This document shows, in pieces, positions 49,526 to 59,271 of a DNA stretch of 64,000 nucleotides. This stretch comes from Eunapius fragilis (lineage: Eukaryota; Porifera; Demospongiae; Spongillida; Spongillidae). The position numbers and the translations under genes are program-made. The stretch lies in NCBI GenBank assembly GCA_963681505.1, contig OY811978.1:3194300-3258299 (forward strand), given 5' to 3'. The notes under the pieces are model-generated. The model saw only the letters and a list, made by a program, of their open reading frames with translations. It was not told the origin of the DNA and made no database searches. Position 1 is the stretch's first letter; every line of letters starts with the position of its first letter.

Positions 49526-50299
49526 TTGGACACTTGCATGTTCAATCTGCTGTTGGAAACCTCCTCCAATGCTGACCAAGCTCGATTGCTTTCAGTTTCT
49601 GTACCACATGCATCATCCTGGCTGTCTGTTCTACCATCACAGGGACTGGGTTTACATCTTGATGCGCCGGTCCATCAAGTTGCCATAAAATGGTGGCTTG
49701 GTATGGACACTTCCCAGGGATCACAGTGTGCACTTTGCCCTGGCAATGCCCTTGACCCTCTGGGACATCATGCCACCACTTGTAAGCGTGGTGGTGATGT
49801 GGTGGTACGACACAACACCCTTCGTGATGTACTGACTAAAACATACCACCGGGCCCATCTTGGCATCCAAGTGGAAGCTGGCAATGACCTCACAGCCGAT
49901 CATAGCCACACCCGTCCTGCTGACCTTCTGTTGACTAACTGGACAACAGGCAAGACAGCTGCCTTTGATACCTCTGTAACCTCTCTGCATAGCACACATA
50001 CCCTTATGGAAGCTGGAGTGTCTGCAGGATCATCTGCCCTCACCACTGAAGGCAGAAAGCACAGAGCCAATGATGCAAAATGCAAAGAACTCGGCTGGTT
50101 GTGTGTTCCCCTGGTAGCAGAGACTTATGGTGCATGGGGAAATGAAGCTGTTGAAGCCTTCTTACAGCTGGCTTCTCGGCTTGCCACTCTCACATGCAGG
50201 CCCAAGTCAGCTGTACTTAGAGACGTCTATGGCAGACTCAACCTCCATCTAGTGAGGGCCAATGCCACTGCCATCCTCACCAGATGTATTTTGAATTAA
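49526..50299 (+). CDS. Zinc-finger plus restriction-like endonuclease protein (retroelement tail)
   Basis: Intact 257-residue frame. PHASSWLSVLPSQGLGLHLD precedes VAIKWWLGMD; then CALCPGNALDPLGHHATTC (CCHC finger), RPADLLLTNWTTGKTAAFDT (PD...D nuclease core), HRANDAKCKELGWLCVPLVA-ETYG, and VYGRLNLHLVRANATAILTR before the stop. The order finger then PD-(D/E)XK is that of RLE-type retroelements behind their RT. The RT is missing and the start codon is uncertain. Transposon origin is likely. Which group it belongs to is not clear to me. Confidence 0.7.
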   Translation: MDTCMFNLLLETSSNADQARLLSVSVPHASSWLSVLPSQGLGLHLDAPVHQVAIKWWLGMDTSQGSQCALCPGNALDPLGHHATTCKRGGDVVVRHNTLRDVLTKTYHRAHLGIQVEAGNDLTADHSHTRPADLLLTNWTTGKTAAFDTSVTSLHSTHTLMEAGVSAGSSALTTEGRKHRANDAKCKELGWLCVPLVAETYGAWGNEAVEAFLQLASRLATLTCRPKSAVLRDVYGRLNLHLVRANATAILTRCILN

Positions 50300-50539
50300 C
50301 ATCAAGTATGTTTAAGATTGTACCCATGTGTATGTATTGTAATAAAACTAATAATCATAAATAATTCCAATAATAATAATTTAGGATATTTGTGTGTAGT
50401 GTAGTGTAGAGTAGTTAGTTCTTTGTTCTTGTGAGTGGTGTAGATCTAGAGTTCATGTTCAATAATAATTAATAATAATCAGTCATTAGATTGCTTTAAT
50501 AGCTTTGTTTCTCCAGCTTATGCTACTTCCATTGATGAA

Positions 50540-51226
50540 TTGTTGACTTCACCCAAGAATCAGAAGGAGCTTTCTAGCAGGATTGAAAATAGTCAGTTTC
50601 GAGCACTCTTTGAATCCTCTTCACTGCCAAATAAGGGTGCGGCTACTATCAGTCACATCCCCCTATGCAGCTTCTTGGCTTTCTGTCATGCCATCTCCAG
50701 GTTTCAACCTCCATCTAGAATCTGCAGAGTTCAAACAGCAATAAAATGGTGGCTTGGGATTGACCTATTCAGTGGGGAGAAATGCCCTTGTTGTCTTACT
50801 CTGTCACTGGATCCCTTGGGCCATCATGCACTGACTTGTCAGTATAATGGTGATGTGGTCTCTCGATCGCCACAATAAGCTTCGGGATGCTTTTTTGAAT
50901 CTTGTAGGCAAGCTGGTATTGGTGGCCAAATGGAAGTGGGAAGTGGTTTGGGACATGATGCCCGACGTACAAGGCCGGCCGACGTGCTTGTTCATAATTG
51001 GAAACCTGCAGCCTTTGACATAACTGTCACATCACCGCTTACTCTACATGAAGCGCCGAGTGTGACAAGTGGGTTAACAGCTCAGGTGGCTGAAACAGAA
51101 GACATGCCAGCAATGATGCAAAGTGATCGGAGCTTGGGTGTGTGTGTGTGCCTTTGGCAGTCAAGGTTTACGCGTCTTGCAATTAGATCAAATTGTTGCA
51201 AGTCCCAGGCATCTTCTACTCTCTAA
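50540..51226 (+). pseudogene. RLE module, frameshifted paralogue
   Basis: The first frame (50540-50878) reads AIKWWLGIDLFSGEKCPCCL then LDPLGHHALTCQYNGDVVSR and stops. A second frame (50930-51226) has TRPADVLVHNWKPAAFDITV. Relative to 49526-50299 it has at least one frameshift near 50865 and a degraded C-terminus. Confidence 0.75.
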
Positions 51227-52135
51227 CGCGTAGGTAATTTTATTAACAGCGGTGGTAGGGTGTATGAAAGAACAAATGATCTCAAAGAGATAACTTGAAA
51301 AAAGCATAAAATGTGGGTTGCAAACGTACGATTTATAATGATCTCTTTGAACACCGTAATGTCTAATTATCTGAATTTTGTCCAGCCGCAAACATCAGTG
51401 ATGTAACTCCTGATTCCTTATCCCAAAGCTTCAAAATTGTATTGAAATCCATGTTCAAACGTAATAGTGTTACTCCTACCTTCGTTGTGTTTCAGTTCCA
51501 ATAAGCTATTGGGGAGTTATAGCTTTGAGAACATTATATAGACATTTCGCGATACTACTAGTACCCGTTTTTGGGGGAGTTTCTTGGGATGGACATTGTT
51601 TAGTTGTATGCTTCAGTCCAATTAACCTTCTATGCCACAAACCACAATACTTATTTCAATTGAGAGTTAGTAATAAGTGTAAATGTATATCCGTTTTAGT
51701 GCCGAACTACTCTGAGACCGTTAATAAGTGTCAGAATATGGGTTCTGTACGGCCAGGTTGAAAGGAATTTGCATTCCATTCATAAATGAGTTTCATCCAG
51801 CAATGAAATGATCATAACCGCATTCCAGGGATATAGTTCAGCATGAACTGAAGTCATTGTGTGTGCATATACTTTATCTAGAGCTAGTGCTAGCTAGAGT
51901 GATAGAGGAGGGAGGGGGGAAGGGGAGGGGCAAAGTAGTGTGTGTGGGTGTGGGTGGGGGAGCAAGTGAGCGTGCGTCGTGCGCGCGTGTGCATGCATGA
52001 ACGTGTCATTGCCATAATTGACATATATATATATAGTTTGGCATCCGGTTACTTTTCATTTATAGGGTGACACTTCTTATGAGCAACTGTTGATTAATTA
52101 CTTTGTGTACGTGCTCACGTACATACTTACGTACG
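51227..52135. other. No gene recognised
   Basis: A short acceptor-led frame (51387-51504) stops without a known domain. Confidence 0.4.
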
Positions 52136-52250
52136 CACGCACACACGCACACGCACACGCACACGCACACGCACACGCACACGCACACGCACACGCACAC
52201 GCACACGCACACGCACACGCACACGCACACGCACACGCACACGCACACGC
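52136..52250. repeat. (CACACG)n hexamer microsatellite, about 18 copies
   Basis: Pure hexamer ACGCAC. Different from the CA dinucleotide runs elsewhere. Confidence 0.95.
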
Positions 52251-52502
52251 TACTAACTAGATTAAGAGCACAAACAGTGACTTCATTTTATTACTGAACT
52301 ATAATAGCTCATTCCTGAATGGGGTTATGATCATCACACATACACGCACACACACACACACACAGCACACGTGTGCATTGCATATTTGGCGTAGCCATTC
52401 ACCGGCATAACTTATCACTACAGAGTGGTTAAGGAATCAGTATGTAAGTTTTTAAAGTGAAATGTAATTTTGAAATGACGTAATGAACAGCGATCCAAAC
52501 AG

Positions 52503-52633
52503 GTGACACCACAGCAATGTCAGATGAAGATGACGAGGATGTTGGAGACATCGACATTGAAAGAATGGTGCTTAGAGTATTACTTCCCATGAATGTGTAT
52601 ATTGTGCAGAACTATATGTATACAACTAACTAA
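52503..52633 (+). CDS. Candidate acidic exon ending at a MITE border
   Basis: After acceptor gatccaaacag, a phase-1 frame reads GDTTAMSDEDDEDVGDIDIE then RMVLRVLLP. It stops at TAA 52631, where the F1 MITE starts. The phase and the DTT start resemble the exon at 48522. Weak evidence; no domain. Confidence 0.25.
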
Positions 52634-52892
52634 AAACATTCTCTACGAGAAAGTTGGTGGTATATAGGATTTGAAGGCAATTGGTGATGTAAAAAGCAAG
52701 GAAACAAGGTCATATCAGAAGGGAAAATGTAATAGTCCTATATTTAGCACACAAACAACACATGCTCTAGAAATGTGCTAAATATGGGACTAGTACATTT
52801 TCCTTTCTGATAAGACCTCTTTTTACACCACCAATTACCTTCAAATCCTATATACCACCATCTTTCTCGTAGAGAATGTTTTTATTACTTGT
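52628..52892. mobile_element. Foldback MITE family F1, copy d
   Basis: actaaaaacattctctacga at the left end and its complement at the right. Shorter right arm (tgcttgtttcctt missing), so pairing is imperfect. Confidence 0.9.
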
Positions 52893-53030
52893 TTCCTTTA
52901 TTTTTGTTCATATCCAAACCACTATTATGTATCACTGTATGATGCCCGTGCCGATTCTAAAAATCGTCTCGAACTTGAAGGTATTCATACGTCGTTTCGC
53001 TTGTTTCTTTTCCTGACGTCAGTGGCGGCG

Positions 53031-53068
<38 letters not shown>

Positions 53069-53079
53069 TGCCCCCGGGC

Positions 53080-53180
53080 TAGTCTCGCAAGCCAGACGTA
53101 CTTCGTTGTCGAGAGGACTGGGGACGAGTAAAACGTTCTGAGAAGTACGTCTGGTTACTTTGGCCAGTGTTTACATGTTC
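53080..53180 (+). repeat. Left terminal inverted repeat of the RecQ element
   Basis: 101 bp ending tttacatgttc. Pairs with 55103-55268, apart from a 9-base difference (cgaacgacg) and the duplicated segment in the right end. Confidence 0.92.
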
Positions 53181-53275
53181 ACGACCTAACTTGGGTCGTG
53201 CCCAATCAGATTGCAGGCAGGTGTTTTATCATGTGTCAATTACATCATAACGTTTATTTAGCTAATAGTTAAGAG

Positions 53276-53985
53276 ATGGCGCTGAACATTTATAGCGAGA
53301 GTACGATTACCGAAGCGATGAGTACAGCTGTTGCGCATCTAGGATACGCACAACTCAAGGAGTTACAAGAGCGTGCTATAAGATGCTTTTTGAGAGGGAA
53401 TGATGTTTTTGTGTGCCTACCGACTGGAAGCGGGAAATCCCTCTGCTATTGTCTGCTACCTAAAGCTTTCGACGTGTTACGAAAGGTTCATAATCAGTCC
53501 ATTGTAGTCGTAGTAAGTCCGCTTATAGCACTGATGAAAGATCAGGTAAGGGTTATGTCTCAACGTAATGTTACAACTGTGTACGCGTGTGAGACAGATG
53601 TGACCGAAGACATCAAAAATGGAAAATTTCAGCTCGTCTTTGTTAGCCCAGAAACACTTCTAAACGGTGACCGATGGCATGATGCTCTGCTTGGACCGGT
53701 GTTCCAGCAGAATCTTGTGGGGATAGCAATTGATGAAGCTCATTGTGTGAAGACTTGGCAAGTTTTTTTTTTGGGAGTGCTTTTTGTCATACATTTGCGT
53801 ACTATTGTCTCTTATTTATTGCTCGTCACAGGGGAGAGACATTTAGAGAAGCCTTCTCTGAAATTGGATGTGTGAGAAGTCTGATTCCGGAGCATGTAAG
53901 GATGATGGCATTAACAGCCACTGCCACCAAAAGTACTCGGACATTTGTATGGCCAGAGTGCAGCAACAATGATACAACTTTCTGA
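53276..53985 (+). pseudogene. RecQ-family helicase, truncated after motif III
   Basis: ATG at 53276, exon 1 to 53757, a 74-nt GC-AG intron (53758-53831, GCAAGT...TCACAG), exon 2 to stop 53983. The splice restores KTW|GETFREAFSEIG, as expected after DEAHC. Motifs: Q/0 motif near residues 26-35, PTGSGKS (49-55), SPLIALMKDQV (81-91), DEAH (153-156) and MALTATATKSTR (III). RecQ helicases unwind DNA 3' to 5' with ATP. Motifs IV-VI and the RecQ-C and HRDC parts are absent, because the frame runs into sequence of the opposing gene. This copy is therefore unlikely to unwind DNA. It may have been captured or be an original part of the element. Confidence 0.85.
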
Positions 53986-55005
53986 AATAGATTCATGTGC
54001 ATGTTCTTGTTGCGTAAAAAAATTGCTCCACACATGCTAATAACAATAACATTCCTCTTCTTTTGGTCTACTATCTGTATTCCTGGTTTCAACCTGGGTC
54101 TTTTTGGTCTTTTTACCTCTACACAAGCTTTTAGCACACTATGCAAGGTGGGAGCATACTTTAGTAGTTCTGAATAAACCTTATCCCAACTGAAACAGGC
54201 AATACTTTTTTTAGATTTTTGCCTAAGGACACACTTTCTTGATATCGCACACATTGCATTCATTTCTCGATGAATGTCTGTCTTCAAAATGCCTAATATA
54301 TAAGTCCTGATTTTTGCATCCTTCATTGCATTTCTTGCAATGGACAACCTGTTCATTTGGCTGATGCTTTTTGCCAGTGGCTTCAGACCTGATGCACTTG
54401 TAATAGTACGTGAAGTTCTTCTACGTCCTGTTTGAAGCACCTATATATTAAATAAAAAATATGCATACTTTGTACATCCAGATCAGTAGCATGCATGCAT
54501 GACGTACAACAACACTAGGCGATGTTCCTGTTGGAATTGTTGTATCCAATATCGGGGCATCAACGGGGATAGTTTCATGAAATAGCGCCTTTAATCGCTT
54601 GCGTACGGGCATGCCTGACGTTTGTGCTGCAGGTCGCTTAAGTGGAGATTTCTGATGCCCAGATGCTGCAGCCGAAGTATCTTCAGATTGTACAACAGTG
54701 TGTTGCATTTCAGTCAATATGCCATTGCTTATTCCTATTTGCCTCATACGATCTTGTACTTGTAAGCGAATCTCTTGCACTTCTCTTTCAAGTTTCAAAA
54801 TCCTCTGCAACCTATTAAGGCAAGACCGGCATAACATGGAATCGTTAGGCATGATTACTGCTTCTGCTGCCGCATCTGCGGCCGAAAGACCGCCTATAGT
54901 TTTAGCTACATCCTTCAGCATAAATACCACATCATCGTAGGATGAGAGTTTTCTTCGTTTCCCAGGAACAGTATCCCTAGAACACATAATACATATACTG
55001 GCCAT
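53826..55005 (-). pseudogene. Zinc-finger (ZAD-like) coiled-coil transposon protein, C-terminally truncated
   Basis: Exon 1 (55005-54508) starts MASICIMCSRDTVPGKRRKL and has a second pair MLCRSCLNRLQRILKLEREV. The CxxC...CxxC spacing followed by a helix resembles ZAD-type zinc fingers, and the helix continues as a coiled coil. A 67-nt intron (54507-54441, GTACGT...TATATAG) joins in phase 0 to exon 2 (54440 down), with FSWDKVYSELLKYAPTLHSV and MNLFQKVVSLLLHSGHTN. After that the frame reads antisense helicase sequence, so the real C-terminus is lost. Similar uncharacterised proteins are, as I remember, abundant in sponges and cnidarians. It could be the transposase N-terminus or an accessory protein. 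Confidence 0.65.
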
Positions 55006-55102
55006 ACTGCGGGAGAGCAGAGGTTAAATCTTCGGTTACGTTATTAACCTCTGATATGAATATTTTCACCGCCATGTGACACGTTGTTGATCAAATTCAT
55101 TT

Positions 55103-55268
55103 GAACATGTAAACACTGGCCAAAGTAACCAGACGTACTTCTCAGAACGTTTTACTCGTCCCCAGTCCTCTCGCGTCGTTCGACAACGAAGTACTTCTCA
55201 GAACGTTTTACTCGTCCCCAGTCCTCTCGCGTCGTTCGACAACGAAGTACGTCTGGCTTGCGAGACTA
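55103..55268 (-). repeat. Right terminal inverted repeat with internal duplication
   Basis: The phrase cttctcagaacgttttactc through gttcgacaacgaagtac occurs twice in tandem, making this end 65 bp longer than the left. Confidence 0.92.
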
Positions 55269-55414
55269 CCCCCGGGCGCCGGTCGAGTGGGGGGGCCGTC
55301 AGGATGTAATTTTAAAAAATAAAAAAATCAAATGATAACCCTCGCGCCGCCACTGCCTGACGTGAAGGCATTTTGAGAAAAACAACTTAATAACAAAAGA
55401 GATTACACCAAACG

Positions 55415-55539
55415 CAGGGGCGGATTCAGAGGGGGGGGGGTTGAGATCATATTCACGATCAATTTTCACCATATATGGTGTTGTTGAGTCCATATATGGT
55501 TAAAATTGATTGTGAATATCATCTCAGAATTCGCCCCTG
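55415..55539. mobile_element. 125-bp hairpin MITE (CAGGGGCGGATTCAGAG)
   Basis: Left CAGGGGCGGATTCAGAG, G10, then caattttcaccatatatgg; the right arm is complementary, ending TCGCCCCTG. AAACG stands on both sides and might be a 5-bp target duplication. Confidence 0.85.
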
Positions 55540-55639
55540 AAACGACGATTGAAGCCCCAAAGCGTTTACTCCAGTTGTTCGCTATTTATACAAACATTTT
55601 TAGATACCTAAAATTACGTCTTACAAGTTATCTAATTAT

Positions 55640-56465
55640 GCATCTTACATAGACCGTATAGTCCATTGTTTACCAAAATATAACATCGACTATTTTATAT
55701 GAAAGCGGCTCTTCTGGCCTGTTCTGAAGCTATTGGTGGAGGTGGAAGTGGAGGAGGAGGTTAGGGGGAGGGGGATGAAGAGGAAGAGGAAGAGGAGGAG
55801 GAGGAGAAGAGGAAGAGGAAGGCGAAGCAGAAGAAAAGCAGAAGAAAAGAAGAAGAAGACGAAGAAGAAGGGGAGGAGGAGGAGAGGAGAGGTAGGAGGA
55901 GGAGGAGGGGAGGGGGAGGGGAGGGGGAGGGGAAGGGGAAGGGGAGGGGAGGAGGAGGTAGAGGAGGAGGAGGGGGAGGAAGAAGAAGAAGAAGAAGAAG
56001 AAGAAGAAGAAGAAGAAGAAGAAGAAGAAGAAGAAGAAGAAGAAGAAGAAGAAGAAAAAGAAGAAGAAGAAGAAGATAAGATGAAGATGAAGAAGAAAAG
56101 AAGATGAAGATGAAGATGAAGAAGATAAGATGAAGATGAAGAAGAAGAAGAAGAAAAGAAGATGAAGATGAAGATGAAGATGAAGATGAAGAAGTGGGGA
56201 GGAGGAGGAGGAAGAAGAAGACCATGTTCTGGGACTGGGTACGTTGGCGGGCAGTACCCTTTTATTCTCTACAACCGCGCGATTCTATGACATAAAACTA
56301 AGACGAAACTGCTCATGTTTGACTTCTAGTTCGATTGCTATAACAAACTTGACGATCCAATCATCGGGAGTCTTGTTAGAGACGGGTTGCACCTTTTTAA
56401 TGAGATTCATAGTCGGGGTGAAATTCTATATTGAAGTTTCAAGTGAAACTTCCGATAGGGGTGGG
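55640..56465 (+). repeat. Polypurine repeat family member with expanded (GAA)n/(GGA)n
   Basis: The ends match 47090-47475 (for example ttctgaagctattggtg, gaaacttccgatag). The central 55735-56225 is about 490 bp of GAA/GGA/GAT purines. Open frames of Glu/Arg here are repeat artefacts. Confidence 0.85.
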
Positions 56466-57069
56466 GGTGTGATTATGTGAATAGGTGTGGGGTGTGATTA
56501 TGTGGATAGGTGTGGGGTGTCATTATGTGGATAGGTGGTACATCAGAATTAACATTGCAATTGTAGAACATAAGTGGCGATCCAAGCTCAAAGGAGCTGT
56601 GGCATCATGATGGTATAGGATCATTGCTATGATGTGTTTTGTAGGTACATAATGAGGTGTGTATGTGTGTGTGTGTGTTGGCACTACACTGAAACCACAA
56701 CAAAATACCTCTTAGACACACACACACATGGCCCCTAGACACACGACCATGGTACCACAAGACCTAGACATGTCACCCTCTCACTTCATTGCATTCCTCA
56801 GAGGGTGAGGAAATTCATTTGAATATTGTATGGCAGGAGAATGACTCTTGAGTCGCTTTATCTCCCAAGAGCACCAGCACCCACAAGCACCACACCTGAG
56901 AGCACCAGCACCCAAGAGCACCACACCTAAATATATTTGCTGGTTTAATCCCTTTCCCATCTTATCATAGTCATCACGAGCATGCACTAACTCAGATGAC
57001 AGCGAAGATTTTTAAGCTTCAACAACTATATGAGAACACAGTATGCAAGATGCTAGGAAGAAGTGTTGA
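56466..57069. other. No gene recognised
   Basis: Contains two or three copies of tgtggataggtgtggggtgt (56465-56540) and small CA/GT runs. Confidence 0.5.
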
Positions 57070-57241
57070 TGTACATCTACATAATGACACAGTTTTTGTC
57101 ACAAGACAAATACACGAGAAAGTGGGCGAGCAGCAGTGCCCTCTACACATCTGCTTCTTTGAAACTAAGAAGGCCTATGATGCTGTGAATAGAAACATCA
57201 TTTGGCCATTGCTTCTAAAGTGCGGCTTACCACTAGTGTGA
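57070..57241 (+). pseudogene. Non-LTR retrotransposon reverse-transcriptase fragment
   Basis: VFVTRQIHEKVGEQQCPLHI then CFFETKKAYDAVNRNIIWPL and LLKCGLP, the RT block around the first catalytic Asp (FxDxxKAYD). The Asp position reads FFETKKAYD, so the catalytic Asp is Glu. Stop at 57239. A short, dead LINE piece. Confidence 0.75.
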
Positions 57242-57305
57242 CACTCATACACAAACTACATGAAGGCATATGAAACCTGGTAGCCCCAATGGCCTTCCCA
57301 CAGCT

Positions 57306-57985
57306 GGGGGGGGGGGGGGGGGGGTAGCTGCAGTACCACCAGTTAAAATAATCAAGTTATTAACTTTCATAGCTGAAAATATCATATGCATATAATGTCA
57401 TCAAGAATCTATGCTTCAAATGTCCAGTCGAGCACCCGACTTCATGACAAAAAGATCATCCCGTCTTGCTGTATTGCAATTCATGTATCTTCACTCCTGC
57501 AAAGAATTTGTGCCTGTGCAACCACATTCTCACAACACATTCTCACAATGACACTCACAATCAGAGGTTCTATGTGTTTCATGGTAAAAGTATGGTATAT
57601 CAAGTGAATAAATGCATGGAGTATTTTGCTAGGTTTTAGTATGGGGCGGGGGGCAAAAAAAAAAACTGTATGGACCCCATTTAGGATTACAAATCTGCTT
57701 AAAATGCAATATAAAATTCTTATACCCAGTGCAGTAAATTGGTTATCTTATATGCATATCACTGGACTGCCTGGGTTGGGCTGTTTGCTACATCACTCAG
57801 GTGGGGTTTTGGCAAGGATTGCGTATGGGTTCTATATGGGTTCTCATTAGCAGGTGGCACTCATGGTGAGGTGTATGTTACGTTGACCTTTGCATTAGCA
57901 GGTAGCACTCATGGTGAGGTGTATGTTAGAAGCGCTCATGGTGAGGTGCACTCATGACCACTCATGAGTGAGGTGTATGTAACCT
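57306..57985. repeat. G tract and short tandem cactcatggtgaggtgtatg units
   Basis: G19 at about 57307-57324, and three or four copies of cactcatggtgaggtgtatg at 57850-57985. No gene. Confidence 0.6.
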
Positions 57986-58021
57986 CGACCTTTGACCTTG
58001 CATTTTTGTAAATGGTGTTGA

Positions 58022-58110
58022 AATTTGTACCTCGGTATGATTTGAACCACTAACCTTGCACTGTGATTACATTGGTGTAACCACTACTCCAATCCGACCA
58101 TCCCCTACCC
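58022..58110 (-). ncRNA. tRNA-like / SINE head remnant
   Basis: Minus strand: gattggagtagtggttacac (A-box-like), then 40 bases later GGTTCAAATC (B box). The T-arm stem does not pair well, so a working tRNA is unlikely. A tRNA-derived SINE promoter relic fits better. Confidence 0.3.
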
Positions 58111-58745
58111 CCTCCCATTTAGGGAAAGACCCATGCTTTATGGGATATCATGTGCCATAAAAAGAGGTGCAAATTTGGAAGTAATCAAAAAAGACACAAA
58201 AAATTTCAAATAGGAGGGACAGTATAAGTATGATGATATAATAGAAACTAAACAACTAATAATGTTGCTGGGGATGTGCAAGTTTAGGGCACAAATGATT
58301 TATGATGAGGTAACTGATGAGATAACTGATGTGGTGTACTTACCAGGCCATCCTTACACAGTGGCTTCACAAGGATAGTGACGTTTCTTTACTTGTAGTG
58401 CTTTCCTTCTAATTAGAAGAGAAGTTATTACCATTCACACGTGGTCCAATGTGCGCATGCACACATATTGTGATGTGATGTGTGTGATGCACTATATCAC
58501 ACCCACATCACAGTACATTAAACATCACATACCCACACATTACACATACACCACACGTATCACACAACCACACTCCTCTTCGCCATGACTCTCTCCCAGT
58601 ACTGCCTAAATATATACAGCACAGCTTATTTTTAGCACTCATAGACACCATGTATAAAATAGAATAGTTAACAAACAAAAATAAAAAGTGAAATAGATCC
58701 ATGAGCCCTTGTCACAAAGTCATGCGAAGATGATCACACACCATC
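58111..58745. other. No gene recognised
   Basis: Unremarkable sequence with TG/CA-rich stretches around 58440-58570. Confidence 0.4.
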
Positions 58746-58759
58746 ACGATAAATGTAAC

Positions 58760-58945
58760 CACACCCACCTCCTAGAGTTAACCACACCCACCTCACTAGT
58801 GGTAACCTCACCCACCTCACTAGAGTTAACCACACCCACCTCACTAGTGGTAACCTCACCCACCTCACTAGAGTTAACCACACCCACCTCACTAGTGGTA
58901 ACCTCACCCACCTCACTAGAGTTAACCACACCCACCTCACTAGGG
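58760..58945. repeat. Minisatellite cacacccacctcactagagt / cctcacccacctcactagtg
   Basis: Alternating two-unit (about 54-bp) higher-order repeat, four rounds. Confidence 0.93.
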
Positions 58946-58972
58946 TCCCAAGCAAGGCCAATACCCTTCTAC

Positions 58973-59019
58973 CTGTGCCAATGAACTGGTCCATCTTATC
59001 CTGAATGGCTGCTGGTGTT
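58973..59019 (-). CDS. Candidate small exon (TPAAIQDKMDQFIGT)
   Basis: 47 nt with acceptor ctcacctacag and donor gtagaag on the minus strand, open in one frame. No family recognised. It lies beside an assembly gap, so partners cannot be seen. Confidence 0.25.
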
Positions 59020-59071
59020 CTGTAGGTGAGTGTGTCAGTACATGCACTCTGGAGAGTATGGAGAAGGGAGA

Positions 59072-59271
59072 NNNNNNNNNNNNNNNNNNNNNNNNNNNNN
59101 NNNNNNNNNNNNNNNNNNNNNNNNNNNNNNNNNNNNNNNNNNNNNNNNNNNNNNNNNNNNNNNNNNNNNNNNNNNNNNNNNNNNNNNNNNNNNNNNNNNN
59201 NNNNNNNNNNNNNNNNNNNNNNNNNNNNNNNNNNNNNNNNNNNNNNNNNNNNNNNNNNNNNNNNNNNNNNN
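59072..59271. other. Assembly gap (200 N)
   Basis: Placeholder gap of exactly 200 N. Sequence to its right belongs to a contig with the ATPase 3' end. Confidence 0.99.

Larger units (their letters stand above)
53080..55268. mobile_element. RecQ-helicase-carrying DNA transposon, 9-bp TSD CCCCCGGGC
   Basis: Length 2,189 bp, flanked by CCCCCGGGC at 53071-53079 and 55269-55277. Long terminal inverted repeats: left 53080-53180, starting TAGTCTCGCAAGCCAGACG; right 55103-55268, with an extra tandem copy of a 56-bp TIR segment. Two genes point at each other: a RecQ-like helicase (plus) and a zinc-finger/coiled-coil protein (minus). Their 3' ends overlap, which suggests an internal deletion. A 9-bp TSD with long TIRs occurs in Mutator-like and some Merlin elements. 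No transposase signature is visible, so the superfamily is not assigned. Confidence 0.9.
53020..55355. mobile_element. hAT-like MITE, 8-bp TSD CCTGACGT, split by a nested insertion
   Basis: CAGTGGCGGCG and CGCCGCCACTG form inverted ends, flanked by CCTGACGT at 53012-53019 and 55356-55363. The left part has a G31 tract (53034-53064). Without the nested element (53080-55268) and one copy of its duplicated target, the host MITE is about 140 bp. Confidence 0.88.

Noticed and set aside
51387-51504. Acceptor-led phase-1 frame ANISDVTPDSLSQSFKIVLK, possible exon of the second Death gene
   Set aside because: Too short and no Death signature. Kept only as a possibility.
55735-56225. Glu/Lys-rich and Ser/Leu-rich frames
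   Set aside because: Products of (GAA)n/(GGA)n in a repeat-family member.
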